Assembly (NCBI GenBank): GCA_026416515.1
Contig: JAOAEZ010000002.1
Coordinates: 90,573 to 154,572 of the forward strand
DNA from: Hydrogenophilus sp.
Lineage (GTDB): Bacteria > Pseudomonadota > Gammaproteobacteria > Burkholderiales > Rhodocyclaceae
Length of the DNA stretch: 64,000 nucleotides
Direction: 5' to 3'
Positions 32,969-41,906 of the stretch are shown piece after piece. The translations under genes were made by a program, and so were the position numbers. The notes below the pieces were generated by a model that had not been told where the DNA came from, did no database searches, and was given only the letters and a program-made list of their open reading frames with translations. Positions within the stretch are counted from its first letter, which is position 1, and each line of letters starts with the position of its first letter.

Positions 32969-33895
32969 ATGGCGATGGACCATTTCCATGCACGAACACC
33001 GCGATTGCCGCCGAGAGGGCGAGAGGAGCGTTGGTTTCCCCCAAGGAAACGGGAAGATGGCGCAGGGAAAGAGGGGGAACGTTTGGATGTACGATTGGTG
33101 CGCGAGGGATTGGCGCCGTCGCGGTCGGTGGCCCAGCGGTGGATCCGCGAGGGCGCCGTGGAGGTAGAGGGCATGGTTTGCCGCCAGGTAGCGAGGCGGG
33201 TGAACGCCGAGGCAGAGGTGGTCGTGCGCAGAGAGGAGCGCTTCGTGTCGCGCGCCGGGGAGAAATTGGCGGCTGCTCTGGCAGCGTTGGGGTGGTCACC
33301 GGCGGGTGGAGTGGCGTTGGATGTGGGCCAGTCTACAGGGGGATTTACCGATTGTTTGCTGCAGTTGGGGGCAGTACGCGTGGTAGGAGTGGAGGTGGGC
33401 CACGATCAGTTGGCAGCGCGGTTGCGACCGTTGGCAACGGTGCTGCGCGGCGGGGAGAAAGAGGGGGAGAAAGCCCCCAATACGCCCATCGTGGTGTTGG
33501 AGGGGACCAACGCCCGTTTTTTGTCACCAGCTTTGTTGAGCGGGGTGATGCCCGTGGGGGGGTTCGATTGGATCGTGGGAGATGTGTCGTTTATTTCAGT
33601 GCGGTTGGTGTGGCCAGCCGTTTTGCCGTTGGCAGCAGCGGGTGGACGATTGGTGTGGTTGATTAAGCCACAGTTCGAGTTGGGGCTCGACGCCGTCGAT
33701 CGCCATGGAGTGGTGCGCGACGCCCGGGCGCGAGCGGAGGCGTTGCGCACGGAGCTGAACGCGATGCTTGAGGAGTGGGGGTGGACGCCGATGGGGTGGG
33801 GAGAGAGCACCGTGCGCGGCGGAGGAGTGGGAAAAGTGCCAGGGAATGTGGAGTTTTGGATTGCAGGGGTGCGCCGAGGTGGAGTGGTCGGTTGA
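32969..33895 (+). CDS. tlyA: TlyA-family rRNA 2'-O-methyltransferase
   Basis: The 308-residue protein has an S4 RNA-binding domain (ERLDVRLVREGLAPSRSVAQRWI, about residues 37-59) and an FtsJ-like SAM-dependent methyltransferase domain with ALDVGQSTGGFTDCLLQLGA (about 113-132) and WIVGDVSFIS. TlyA methylates 16S and 23S rRNA cytidines in bacteria where it has been studied. The first 36 residues are an Arg/Pro-rich extension without family match, so a later start is possible, although GCCGCCGATGGCG offers no better site. It overlaps metF by 17 bases. Confidence 0.9.
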   Translation: MAMDHFHARTPRLPPRGREERWFPPRKREDGAGKEGERLDVRLVREGLAPSRSVAQRWIREGAVEVEGMVCRQVARRVNAEAEVVVRREERFVSRAGEKLAAALAALGWSPAGGVALDVGQSTGGFTDCLLQLGAVRVVGVEVGHDQLAARLRPLATVLRGGEKEGEKAPNTPIVVLEGTNARFLSPALLSGVMPVGGFDWIVGDVSFISVRLVWPAVLPLAAAGGRLVWLIKPQFELGLDAVDRHGVVRDARARAEALRTELNAMLEEWGWTPMGWGESTVRGGGVGKVPGNVEFWIAGVRRGGVVG

Positions 33896-34733
33896 GTTTT
33901 TTCCGCCACAGGGGGCGGAGGGCTTTGCTAAGCTGATGACAGCAGCGGCAAGTCTTCAGAGATGCGGCTGCTTTGCTTTTGCCTCTGTGACTTATGGGGC
34001 AGGGGGAAGTACGCGCGAGCGAACTTTCGCCGCGGTGGCGCGATTGCAGGAAGCAGGTTGGGAAGTGGCCCCTCATTTGTCGGGGATCGGCAGCGATCGA
34101 GCGGCAGTGGCCGAGATTTTAGATCGCTACGCGATGGCGGGTGTGCGCCGGTTGGTGTTGTTGCGCGGTGATCTTCCGTCTGGGGTGGTCGATCCAGGAG
34201 AATTTCGTTACGCAGTGGAGTTGGTGACCTTTGTGCGCGCCCGCTACGGAGATCGCTTTTGGATCGCAGTTGCCGCTTACCCAGAGTACCATCCGCAGGC
34301 ACGGTCGGCAGCAGCCGATCTCGAGGCGTTCGCTGCCAAAATGGCGGCGGGGGCCGATTGCGCGATTACCCAGTTTTTTTTCAACGCCGATGCCTACGCT
34401 TATTTTGTCGAGGAGGCGAGGCGGCGAGGAGTGTTTCAGCCGATCGTGCCCGGAATTATGCCGATTACTTGCTTTTCCCGCTTGGCGCGCTTCGCCGATC
34501 AGTGTGGGGCGGAGATCCCCCGTTGGATCCGCCGAACGATGGAGGGACTCGAGAACGATAGCAAGGGAATGCGGGCGTTCGGGGAGGAGGTGGTATTTCG
34601 CTTGTTGGAGCGATTGAGGATGTTTGGGGCGCCAGGATTCCATTTTTATACGTTGAACCAGGCAGAGCCGACCTTGGCGTTAATTCAAAGGTTGGGAATG
34701 GGGGAAAGGAGAGGAGATAATGGCTTGTTTTGA
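33879..34733 (+). CDS. metF: 5,10-methylenetetrahydrofolate reductase
   Basis: The 284-residue TIM-barrel flavoenzyme reduces methylene-THF to methyl-THF for methionine synthesis. It opens VEWSVEFFPPQG, the classical SxEFFPP start, and has FASVTYGAGGS, LVLLRGDLP, AYPEYHP, ADCAITQFFFNADAY and VPGIMPI. I chose the GTG at 33879 because homology begins here. It lies inside the last 17 bases of tlyA, and the 3' end overlaps the next gene by 14 bases, so the three genes are coupled. Confidence 0.95.
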   Translation: MEWSVEFFPPQGAEGFAKLMTAAASLQRCGCFAFASVTYGAGGSTRERTFAAVARLQEAGWEVAPHLSGIGSDRAAVAEILDRYAMAGVRRLVLLRGDLPSGVVDPGEFRYAVELVTFVRARYGDRFWIAVAAYPEYHPQARSAAADLEAFAAKMAAGADCAITQFFFNADAYAYFVEEARRRGVFQPIVPGIMPITCFSRLARFADQCGAEIPRWIRRTMEGLENDSKGMRAFGEEVVFRLLERLRMFGAPGFHFYTLNQAEPTLALIQRLGMGERRGDNGLF

Positions 34734-36102
34734 ATTTTTTCAGCAGCGGGACGGTATGGTGTGGCGCGTGGTCGTAACGATGGTATTGTCCTTTGTGCTT
34801 GCCGGTTGCGTGGGGCAGGAACGAGGGGGGGCGTTTCTACCGTGGATGAGTATGAACGGGGCCGAGAAGTGGAAAGAGAATAAAATTAACAAGATGCATG
34901 AAGAGGGGCGGTTACTTTTGGCCCAAACCGCTGAGGGGGGGGAGGAGGACGAGGAGGATGAGGGTGATGAGGAAGAGGAGGGAGTCGATCCGCTGGAGGG
35001 TTGGTTGGCGGCGCTTTTGTACCGTTCCCCAAGCTACTCTTTCGAGTTGCCGCAGCGCACCAACCGGTTGAGCGAGGCGTTGAAGACAGCATTGGGATTG
35101 CAGGGGACCCCATATCGCAATGGGGGAACCAGCCAGCAGGGGCTCGATTGCAGCGGATTGGTGTGGGTGTCGTTTGCAAGCGCAGGGATCCGCTTGCCCC
35201 GCACTTCCCAGGAGCAGTTCCACGCTACTACACGGGTGGAGCGCCATGAGCTGCGGGTGGGAGATCTGGTCTTTTTTAAAACAGGACGAAGCCGAAAACG
35301 GGCGATCGATCATGTGGGAATCTATGTGGGAAATGGCCAGTTTTTGCATGCGCCTCGCCGAGGAAAGGCGGTGACAGTGGCTTCGTTGGAGGAGAGCTAT
35401 TGGCGTGCTCGTTATGTGGGGGCAGGACGGGTGCCGGAGACGGCGAAGGAGGAGGTAGCGCTTCCATTAGTCGCCTTGGGGTTGCGAGAGGGTGAAGCGG
35501 ATGAGGAGGAACGTCGAGAGGGGGAAGCTGCAGGGAGAGAGTTGCTCTCTTCTGCAGCAGCGGTGTCTTCTGCAGCAGCGGTGTCGAGAATTTTGACAGG
35601 AGGGTCGGGGCGCGGAGGAGCGAGTGGACAGATGGAGGGGGAGAGCACTGGGGGGAGCAGTCAGCGGGTTGAGCGCAGGGGATTAGAGAGAAACGAGAGG
35701 GGGAGAGAGGGGATAACGAGAGGGATCGTTTCATCGCCCACTGTAGGGAAAAGAGGAGGAGGAGGAAGAGCTTCCCTTCAGACGGCGATGGGGAGAGATA
35801 GGGAGCGGGTGAAAGGGATAGCTCCCATGAGAGGGGTGGCAACTGCTCTGCAGAGAGGGGAGAGGGCGATAGGAAGAGGGATACCAGTGGTGAGAACGGA
35901 GGGGAGGCGAGAGGTACGGCAAGGAGGGATGGTGGCGAGCCGGGAACAGCGGAGGCAAGAGGAGAGGCGAAGTCACCCGCCAGTACGGACGACGAGAGCC
36001 GCGTCAGAACCGGTCCGGACCAGAGGTAAAGGGGCAACGATCACCGCCGCACCGGGAGTGCGACGGACAGCCGAGGTGGGAGTGGGCGTTCGAGTTCGGT
36101 AG
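34720..36102 (+). CDS. NlpC/P60 lipoprotein peptidase with acidic linker and basic low-complexity tail
   Basis: The 460-residue protein has a lipoprotein signal with the lipobox LAGC (C30), an extremely acidic stretch at about 72-90 (EEDEEDEGDEEEE) and an NlpC/P60 cysteine peptidase domain at about 115-235. The nucleophile is C144 in LDCSGLVWV, with H198 in DHVGIYVG and H210 in FLHAPR. A 220-residue Arg/Gly/Ser/Glu-rich tail with no recognised domain follows, containing two perfect copies of an 18-base repeat. NlpC/P60 enzymes cut peptide stems of murein. The membrane anchor places it in the periplasm, where the tail could bind murein or lipopolysaccharide. AAAGGAGAGGAG supports the first ATG. 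The start overlaps metF by 14 bases. Confidence 0.85.
   Translation: MACFEFFQQRDGMVWRVVVTMVLSFVLAGCVGQERGGAFLPWMSMNGAEKWKENKINKMHEEGRLLLAQTAEGGEEDEEDEGDEEEEGVDPLEGWLAALLYRSPSYSFELPQRTNRLSEALKTALGLQGTPYRNGGTSQQGLDCSGLVWVSFASAGIRLPRTSQEQFHATTRVERHELRVGDLVFFKTGRSRKRAIDHVGIYVGNGQFLHAPRRGKAVTVASLEESYWRARYVGAGRVPETAKEEVALPLVALGLREGEADEEERREGEAAGRELLSSAAAVSSAAAVSRILTGGSGRGGASGQMEGESTGGSSQRVERRGLERNERGREGITRGIVSSPTVGKRGGGGRASLQTAMGRDRERVKGIAPMRGVATALQRGERAIGRGIPVVRTEGRREVRQGGMVASREQRRQEERRSHPPVRTTRAASEPVRTRGKGATITAAPGVRRTAEVGVGVRVR
35548..35583 (+). repeat. Two perfect copies of an 18-bp tandem repeat
   Basis: The unit TCTTCTGCAGCAGCGGTG occurs twice in direct succession (35548-35565 and 35566-35583). 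It encodes SSAAAV twice in the linker after the peptidase domain and keeps the frame. It is a candidate for slippage-based length variation between strains. Confidence 0.85.
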
Positions 36103-36308
36103 GAACTGACCGATTTTCAGAAGAAGGAGATGGGAGAGGAGAACGCGCGGCGTTGGGGGGGGAACAGAGGGGTGAGAGGATCGAGGAGGGCGACTGTCGG
36201 ATGTGGTGATGGGCGAACAATGGAAGAGCGTCGGGGGATTCGGAAGGGGGAGGAGGGGGAAATGAGAGAACCTATGTGGATTGGGGCAGATGTGATGCAA
36301 TGGGCGAG

Positions 36309-37274
36309 ATGAAGCGCGTTTTTTTGGATTTTGAGCGCCCAGTGGTGGAGTTAGAGGAGCGAATCGGGGAGCTGCGCCATACGCAGGGAGGAAGCCCGGT
36401 CGATTTGAGCGAGGAGATCGAACGGCTGGAACGTAAGGCGAGGCGGCTGCTGGAGGAGATCTACCGCCGCCTCGATGCGTGGCAGATAACCCAGGTGGCC
36501 CGCCATCCGTTGCGACCTTATACGTTGGATTATGTAACGGCGCTTTTTACCGATTTCGTCGAGCTGCGGGGCGATCGCCAGGTGGCCGATGACCCAGCAA
36601 TCGTCGCGGGGTTGGCCCGCTTCCGCGGTATTCCGTGCGCGATCGTCGGCCATCAGAAAGGCCGCGATACAAAGGAGAAGATTCGCCGTAATTTCGGAAT
36701 GCCCCGCCCCGAGGGGTACCGCAAAGCGGTGCGGGTGATGCGATTGGCCGAGCGGTTCGGGTTGCCGCTCTTTTCTTTTGTCGATACGCCAGGGGCCTTT
36801 CCAGGGATCGAGGCGGAGGAGCGCAATCAGTCCGAGGCAATCGGTCGGGCGATTTGGACGATGAGCGAGTTGCGCGTGCCGACTATCGTGACCGTGATCG
36901 GCGAGGGAGGATCGGGAGGGGCGCTGGCGCTGGCGGTTGGGGATCATGTGGCAATGTTGCGCTATAGCATTTACTCGGTGATCTCGCCAGAGGGGTGTGC
37001 GTCGATTTTGTGGAAGAGCGCCGAAATGGCTGCGACAGCCGCTGAGGCGCTGGCGATTACCGCACCACGCTTGAAGGATTTGGGGGTGATCGATGCGATT
37101 GTGCCGGAGCCAGTGGGAGGAGCCCACCGCTATCCGGAGGAGATGGCAGCGATGTTAGGGGAGCATTTGGCAGCAGTCTTCGCAGAGCTGTTGGCTATGC
37201 CGCTCGAGGAGTTGTTGCAGCGCCGCCGCCAGCGCCTTTTGGCGATGGGTCGCTTTTCGTTGGCAGATGAGTGA
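36309..37274 (+). CDS. accA: Acetyl-CoA carboxylase carboxyltransferase subunit alpha
   Basis: The 321-residue protein is the AccA subunit that, with AccD, transfers carboxyl from biotin to acetyl-CoA. It shows [19 protein letters not shown] at the start, [61 protein letters not shown] and [16 protein letters not shown] chose the ATG at 36309 because the family starts with this segment; no strong Shine-Dalgarno is seen, and ATG at 36300 is an alternative. The 206 bases upstream are purine-rich and hold no convincing gene. Its end overlaps tilS by 8 bases. Confidence 0.96.
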   Translation: MKRVFLDFERPVVELEERIGELRHTQGGSPVDLSEEIERLERKARRLLEEIYRRLDAWQITQVARHPLRPYTLDYVTALFTDFVELRGDRQVADDPAIVAGLARFRGIPCAIVGHQKGRDTKEKIRRNFGMPRPEGYRKAVRVMRLAERFGLPLFSFVDTPGAFPGIEAEERNQSEAIGRAIWTMSELRVPTIVTVIGEGGSGGALALAVGDHVAMLRYSIYSVISPEGCASILWKSAEMAATAAEALAITAPRLKDLGVIDAIVPEPVGGAHRYPEEMAAMLGEHLAAVFAELLAMPLEELLQRRRQRLLAMGRFSLADE

Positions 37275-38646
37275 CGTTCAGAGGAGGAAAAAGCAGGGAG
37301 AGGAGGGAATGCCCATAGCGCGGCGAAGAAAATGGGCGAGGGAGGGAAAGGAGAGCCCAGAGCTGTTGGGGTGGGATGAACTACAGGCGTGGGGGACAGA
37401 GGGAATCGCTGTGGGGTTTTCCGGAGGGAGCGATAGCAGCGCATTGCTGTGGGCGCTGGTGCAGCGGCGCGCAGAGGGGCGGTTGAGCGTGCCGCTGGTG
37501 GCGATCCACGTGCATCATGGGTTGCTTCCAGAGGCCGATGCGTGGGCGATGCGGGCAAGCAGCCGGTGCGCGGAGTGGGGGGTTCCTTTTGCGGTGATCA
37601 GGGTGAAGGTCGATCGCGCGTTGGCACGGCGAGTGGGGAAGGAGGGGGCAGCGCGCGTGGCGCGTTACAGGGCATTGGCCCAAGGGGTTGAGATGTGGTT
37701 TGGAGGGGAAAACCGCGTACGCCCGCGCCGGGTGGTGGTGGCATTGGCCCATCATCTCGATGATCGAGTGGAGACTTTTTGGTTTCGTTTGCTGCGAGGG
37801 ACCGGAGTGGCAGGGTTGGCGCCCTTTTCGGTGTGGGGACCCTTTCCATATCTGCCCCCGGCGGGGGAGATCGAGCTGCGAGTATGGCGACCTTTGGTGG
37901 GAAGCCGCCGTACTGAACTGCGCGCGTGGTTGAGAGAAGCAGGGGTCGATTGGGTGGAGGATCCTACCAATGGAGAGATGGAGGGACGGGGATGGATCCG
38001 ACATGGGTTGTTGCCGTTGGTGCGCCAGGTGGTTCCTGCAGTCGATCGGGTAACGGTGCGAACGATCGAGGCAATGGAGGAGGCAGCGGCTTGCTTGGCC
38101 GATTTGGCCCGCACCGATCGCGAGGCGATCGCTCACCGCGCGGGTGGCTGGAGCCGGGAGAGATTCTTGGCTTTACCGCGGTATCGCCAGGTGAATTTGG
38201 TGCGAGCGGAGTTGCTGTCCGCCGGATTGTTGCCACCGACAGCGGCACGGTTGGCGGAGATGGTGCGCCAGCTTGCGGAGAGCGACCGACGACCTTGGTC
38301 CTTTTGGTTAACACCAGAGGTACAGTGGCAGGCGCGCCGCGACCGCTTATGGTGGACGAGAAAGGGGGAGGAAACGGTAGGGGAAGAGCAGGAAGAGGGA
38401 GGAGGAGAGGAGGGAGAGAGGAGAAGAAGATTAGAAGGCGATGGCGGCAGGCGCGCGCGCAACGGCGAGGAGTTCGTCGAGGGGAGCTGCGAGGAGTTGT
38501 TCAGTACAGGCGATGAAGTGGGCGTGGGCAGCCGCTGCCTCTTTTTGAATGTCGGGGAGGAGAGCAGGGGAGGGGTGCGCGGGGATAATCCGAGCCAGAC
38601 GGGGGGCAAGCACGCGACGAAGGGCGTCGTGGTTGGCTTGCCATAG
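37267..38646 (+). CDS. tilS: tRNA(Ile)-lysidine synthetase TilS with anomalous C-terminus
   Basis: The 459-residue product starts with a PP-loop ATPase domain: [16 protein letters not shown] (about residues 48-63), [41 protein letters not shown] and [19 protein letters not shown]. It adds lysine to the wobble C34 of tRNA-Ile(CAU). The recognisable protein ends near residue 375 (RRDRLWW). The last 85 residues are a Glu/Gly/Arg-rich sequence that overlaps the minus-strand neighbour by 216 bases and has no TilS C-terminal domain pattern. Either the C-terminal domain was lost and the frame runs on into the opposite gene, or a frameshift has removed the true stop. The start overlaps accA by 8 bases. 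Confidence 0.88.
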   Translation: MSDVQRRKKQGEEGMPIARRRKWAREGKESPELLGWDELQAWGTEGIAVGFSGGSDSSALLWALVQRRAEGRLSVPLVAIHVHHGLLPEADAWAMRASSRCAEWGVPFAVIRVKVDRALARRVGKEGAARVARYRALAQGVEMWFGGENRVRPRRVVVALAHHLDDRVETFWFRLLRGTGVAGLAPFSVWGPFPYLPPAGEIELRVWRPLVGSRRTELRAWLREAGVDWVEDPTNGEMEGRGWIRHGLLPLVRQVVPAVDRVTVRTIEAMEEAAACLADLARTDREAIAHRAGGWSRERFLALPRYRQVNLVRAELLSAGLLPPTAARLAEMVRQLAESDRRPWSFWLTPEVQWQARRDRLWWTRKGEETVGEEQEEGGGEEGERRRRLEGDGGRRARNGEEFVEGSCEELFSTGDEVGVGSRCLFLNVGEESRGGVRGDNPSQTGGKHATKGVVVGLP

Positions 38647-39474
38647 CCATAGGGCAGGCCAGTTGCCGCTCGCCGCGAGACGGGGGAGGGTGATGAGGGT
38701 GTCGGCTAGAAGGTCGCGAAGGGCGCGTAGCAGCATCTCGACGGCCGATGGAAGTGGCTGAGCAAGACGTTGACGCCAGCTCGCGCCGAGCCGCGTGCCG
38801 ATGTGCTGTTCTCCGATTTCGTGTAGGATGATGAGCTCACACTGCAGGGGAAGGAGACGGGAAAGGGCGCGCTGCCGCCCTTCGTCGTCGTGAATGTGCG
38901 CGCCTACCGCAGCAACGGCTCGGTGAAACGGCGCTTCCGGGTGAAGGCGGGGAAAGTCTATTTTGTTCCAGAGCCATTGAGCAAGGGGTTCGTGGCGAAG
39001 GATAAGAGTGTCGCCTTGCAACATCGCTAGGGGAGCGGCAACGCCGCGCGCGAGTTCACGACCGATGTGCAGAATGGTGAGGTTTTCCCGTTTTTCCCGC
39101 CGCCGCAGTGTCCCTAAAAAGAAGTTCGGCTTTTGCCGCTGCCCTATGCCTGCTCCATAAACATAACCACAGGGGAGAAGTTGGTCGTTGATCGCTTCGA
39201 CTGCAAAGGGATCGAAGAGATCGGTGGGGAGAGGGATCGGTCGATAGTCGGTGATGGTGAGTTGTTCCCAGTAGTGTTCTTGGGCTCGAATCCAGGCTTT
39301 TACTTCAGCGGAAGGAAGAGGAACGTAAGGGGGAAGAGCAAGTTGCCAGCGGTAGTAGTCGCGCATTTCGAGAAGGTAAGTGCAGAGCGTGGCCTCGCGG
39401 GCGTGACGGGCGTCGACAAGGTCGCAGTTGTATTGGACCGCCGCAACGAGGAGGGAGAGAAGGGGAGAGACCAT
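38431..39474 (-). CDS. Conserved protein of the Sfum_1244-like family
   Basis: The 347-residue protein resembles the uncharacterised Sfum_1244 family known from betaproteobacteria. Characteristic segments are AAVQYNCDLVDARHAREATLCTYLLEMRDYYRW near the start, YVYGAGIGQRQKPNFFLGTL, LHIGRELARG and LILHEIGEQHIG in the middle. It has no signal peptide or membrane helix. Function is unknown. The ATG at 39474 is chosen because homology begins there, although no Shine-Dalgarno is visible. Its 3' end lies opposite the last 216 bases of tilS. The C-terminal [11 protein letters not shown] is plausible protein, so this gene is probably real and the tilS tail is the odd part. Confidence 0.72.
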   Translation of the reverse strand: MVSPLLSLLVAAVQYNCDLVDARHAREATLCTYLLEMRDYYRWQLALPPYVPLPSAEVKAWIRAQEHYWEQLTITDYRPIPLPTDLFDPFAVEAINDQLLPCGYVYGAGIGQRQKPNFFLGTLRRREKRENLTILHIGRELARGVAAPLAMLQGDTLILRHEPLAQWLWNKIDFPRLHPEAPFHRAVAAVGAHIHDDEGRQRALSRLLPLQCELIILHEIGEQHIGTRLGASWRQRLAQPLPSAVEMLLRALRDLLADTLITLPRLAASGNWPALWLWQANHDALRRVLAPRLARIIPAHPSPALLPDIQKEAAAAHAHFIACTEQLLAAPLDELLAVARAPAAIAF

Positions 39475-39577
39475 CGGCGAGAAGGCGTGGTGATGGGTGT
39501 CGAGAGGTGAGACCACAAAAGGGGGGATTGGTTTCGTCGAGGCACGAGGGGAGAGATGGTGAAGTACAATGACGGGG

Positions 39578-41881
39578 ATGAGCCAAAGAGATGCGGGGAG
39601 CAGTACTTCGAAAAGGAGACCTCGAGGAAAGGGGTGGTGGGTCGGGGTCGCTTTGTTGGGAACGCCCCTTTGGGCAGCGGAGCCTCCAGAGCCAACGACG
39701 GTGGAGCGCGAGGGAATCGCCGTTCCTTTTTTACCGGCAGGGACGACCGTGGAGGCGCAGCGGATCGAGGGGCAGTATGGCCGATTTGTGCAGGCGGAGG
39801 GGGGAGTGGTGGTCCGCCGCGGTGCTCAGCGTTTGCATGCCGATCGGTTGCAGTACGATGAGATAACCGACCGCGTTACCGCGAGCGGAGGAGTTGTTTG
39901 GGTGGATGAGGAGGTGGGGGTGCGCGTGGCCGGTACCGAGGGGGTGCTCAATTTGACGACGTACGAGGGCTCCTTCGAGCGGCCGCAGTATGCATTTACG
40001 CCGAGCAACCATTCCCGCCAGGCAACCCCAGCACAGGGGGAGGCAGCGCGCTTTGTGTTTTTGGGAAGAGATCGCTACCGAGTTGAGGAGGGGAGCTGGA
40101 CAAGCTGCCAGGCGCCCGACCCGGCGTGGGTGTTGACGGCGCGCGAGTTGATATTTGACCGAGCAAGTGACACCGGCGAGGCGCACAATGCCCGGTTGCT
40201 CTTTTGGGATTCGACGTTAATCGCTTTGCCATGGATCGAGTTTCCCTTGTCGAAGGAACGACGTTCAGGGTGGCTTACACCGTCGTTCGGGGTTTCGTCG
40301 CGGGGAGGAGTTCAGGTAGCGGTGCCTTACTATTTCAATTTGGCCCCCCATTACGATGCTACGGTGACGACCCGCTTCTTTTCCAAACGGGGAGTGCAGC
40401 TGGGGGGGGAGTTCCGTTATTGGACCGAAAGCAGCCGGGGAGAGATCAGCGGCGAGGTGCTGCCGAACGATTGGACGATAGGGAGAGATCGAGCGTTGGC
40501 CATGGTTCGCCACCATTGGCAGGGGGACAATGGAGGGTGGATGGGGATCGATTTTCAGGCAGTGAGCGACCGCGATTATTTCCGCGATTTGAGCAACCAT
40601 GTGGCGGCGGCGTCGACTGTTCATTTGTTGCAGCAGGGAACAGTGGGATGGAGCGGGGTGGAGGGTTGGGGTACCCAGTGGTTGGTGCAGTCTTACCAGA
40701 CGCTCGATCGCTCCGTGGAGACGCCTTACCGCCGTTTGCCCGAGTGGCGCGTTTGGCACACTCCCTACGAGATAGGTTTCGGCCAGGTGGGAATTATGGG
40801 AACGGTGACGGCATTCCGCCATCCGCGAGCGGGTGCTCCGTTGGGAGTCGGGGATTTAGTACTGGCCGAGGGGGTGCGAGGGGTAGTGATTCCAGAGTGG
40901 CGCTGGCCCTTGCGGTCGTCGTGGTGGTTTTTAGAGCCGCGCGTGTTGGTCCACAGTAGCTACTACGCATTGGATCAGCCGGCTCAAGCGGGAGGAAGGA
41001 GTGAGGTAGTTCGGGTGGTGCCGATCGCTTCGCTCGATGGCGGCCTCTTTTTGGAGCGCGAGGGCCTTTTTTTGGGAAGACCATGGGTGCAGACGTTGGA
41101 ACCCCGCCTCTTTTTCCGCATCGCACCTTACCGCTTTCAGGAGGATCTGCCTCTTTTTGATACCGATCGCTTTGGGTTCGGGTTTGCGCAGCTCTTTTTG
41201 CCCAATCCCTATACCGGTGCCGACCGAGTCGCCGACGGGGCAAGTGTGACCGCGGCGGTGACAAGCCGATGGCTCGAGCCGACTACCGGGAGCGAACGGG
41301 TGCGGGTTTCAGTGGGACAGCGCTTCTATTTCCGCGATCCGCGGGTGCTTTTGCCAGGGGAAGCGCCGTGGTCCAACCGCCGTACCGATCTGTTGGCAGA
41401 GGCGGTGTGGCAGCCCCAGCGCCGCTGGCGTTTTCAGGGGTTCTGGCAGTACGACCCAGAGAAGGGGATAAACCGCCGTTTCAACGGCGCTGTGCGCTAC
41501 GAGGCAGGACCAGCACGGGTAGTGGGGGCCGATTACCGCTATACGCGCGATTTGGTCGAGGATGTGGCCTTTTCCGGTCAGTGGCCGCTGGGATCGCGTT
41601 GGGTAGGAGTGGGCCGGTTGGCCCGCTCGGTGGCCGAGGGGCGATGGACCGAAGTGGTGGCCGGCACCGAGTACGATGGGGGATGCTGGGTGGGACGGAT
41701 GGTGTTGCATCGCTATGCGTTGCCCGAGGGGCGTAGCAATACAGCGCTTTTCGTCCAGTTAGAGCTCAACGGCTTGGGATCGCTGGGAAGCGATCCGTTG
41801 TCGTTGCTGCGCCGCTCGGTCCCCGGTTACGGTCGAGTGCGGCCGGGGTCGAGTTCGACTTTTTGGGAGGGAGGGTGGTGA
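39578..41881 (+). CDS. lptD: LPS assembly outer-membrane protein LptD
   Basis: The 767-residue precursor has a signal peptide (RRPRGKGWWVGVALLGTPLWA), an N-terminal OstA-like beta-jellyroll (about 45-155, LHADRLQYDEITDRVTASGGV) and a large beta-barrel domain with LPWIEFPLSKERRSGWLTPSFG, a characteristic LptD segment. It inserts LPS into the outer leaflet with LptE. Only two cysteines occur, C177 and C703, against four in E. coli, so a single disulfide can form. I chose the ATG at 39578 over 39569. TACAAT (39565-39570) lies directly upstream, so the start could be nearly leaderless. The folding factor SurA, often next to lptD, is not adjacent here. Confidence 0.93.
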   Translation: MSQRDAGSSTSKRRPRGKGWWVGVALLGTPLWAAEPPEPTTVEREGIAVPFLPAGTTVEAQRIEGQYGRFVQAEGGVVVRRGAQRLHADRLQYDEITDRVTASGGVVWVDEEVGVRVAGTEGVLNLTTYEGSFERPQYAFTPSNHSRQATPAQGEAARFVFLGRDRYRVEEGSWTSCQAPDPAWVLTARELIFDRASDTGEAHNARLLFWDSTLIALPWIEFPLSKERRSGWLTPSFGVSSRGGVQVAVPYYFNLAPHYDATVTTRFFSKRGVQLGGEFRYWTESSRGEISGEVLPNDWTIGRDRALAMVRHHWQGDNGGWMGIDFQAVSDRDYFRDLSNHVAAASTVHLLQQGTVGWSGVEGWGTQWLVQSYQTLDRSVETPYRRLPEWRVWHTPYEIGFGQVGIMGTVTAFRHPRAGAPLGVGDLVLAEGVRGVVIPEWRWPLRSSWWFLEPRVLVHSSYYALDQPAQAGGRSEVVRVVPIASLDGGLFLEREGLFLGRPWVQTLEPRLFFRIAPYRFQEDLPLFDTDRFGFGFAQLFLPNPYTGADRVADGASVTAAVTSRWLEPTTGSERVRVSVGQRFYFRDPRVLLPGEAPWSNRRTDLLAEAVWQPQRRWRFQGFWQYDPEKGINRRFNGAVRYEAGPARVVGADYRYTRDLVEDVAFSGQWPLGSRWVGVGRLARSVAEGRWTEVVAGTEYDGGCWVGRMVLHRYALPEGRSNTALFVQLELNGLGSLGSDPLSLLRRSVPGYGRVRPGSSSTFWEGGW

Positions 41882-41906
41882 GCGAGGAGGAAAGGAAGCC
41901 CAGCGG

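Noticed and set aside
36130-36312. A 60-residue gene between the NlpC/P60 gene and accA
   Set aside because: Gly/Arg/Glu low-complexity translation without family pattern in a purine-rich spacer; no evidence of coding beyond openness.
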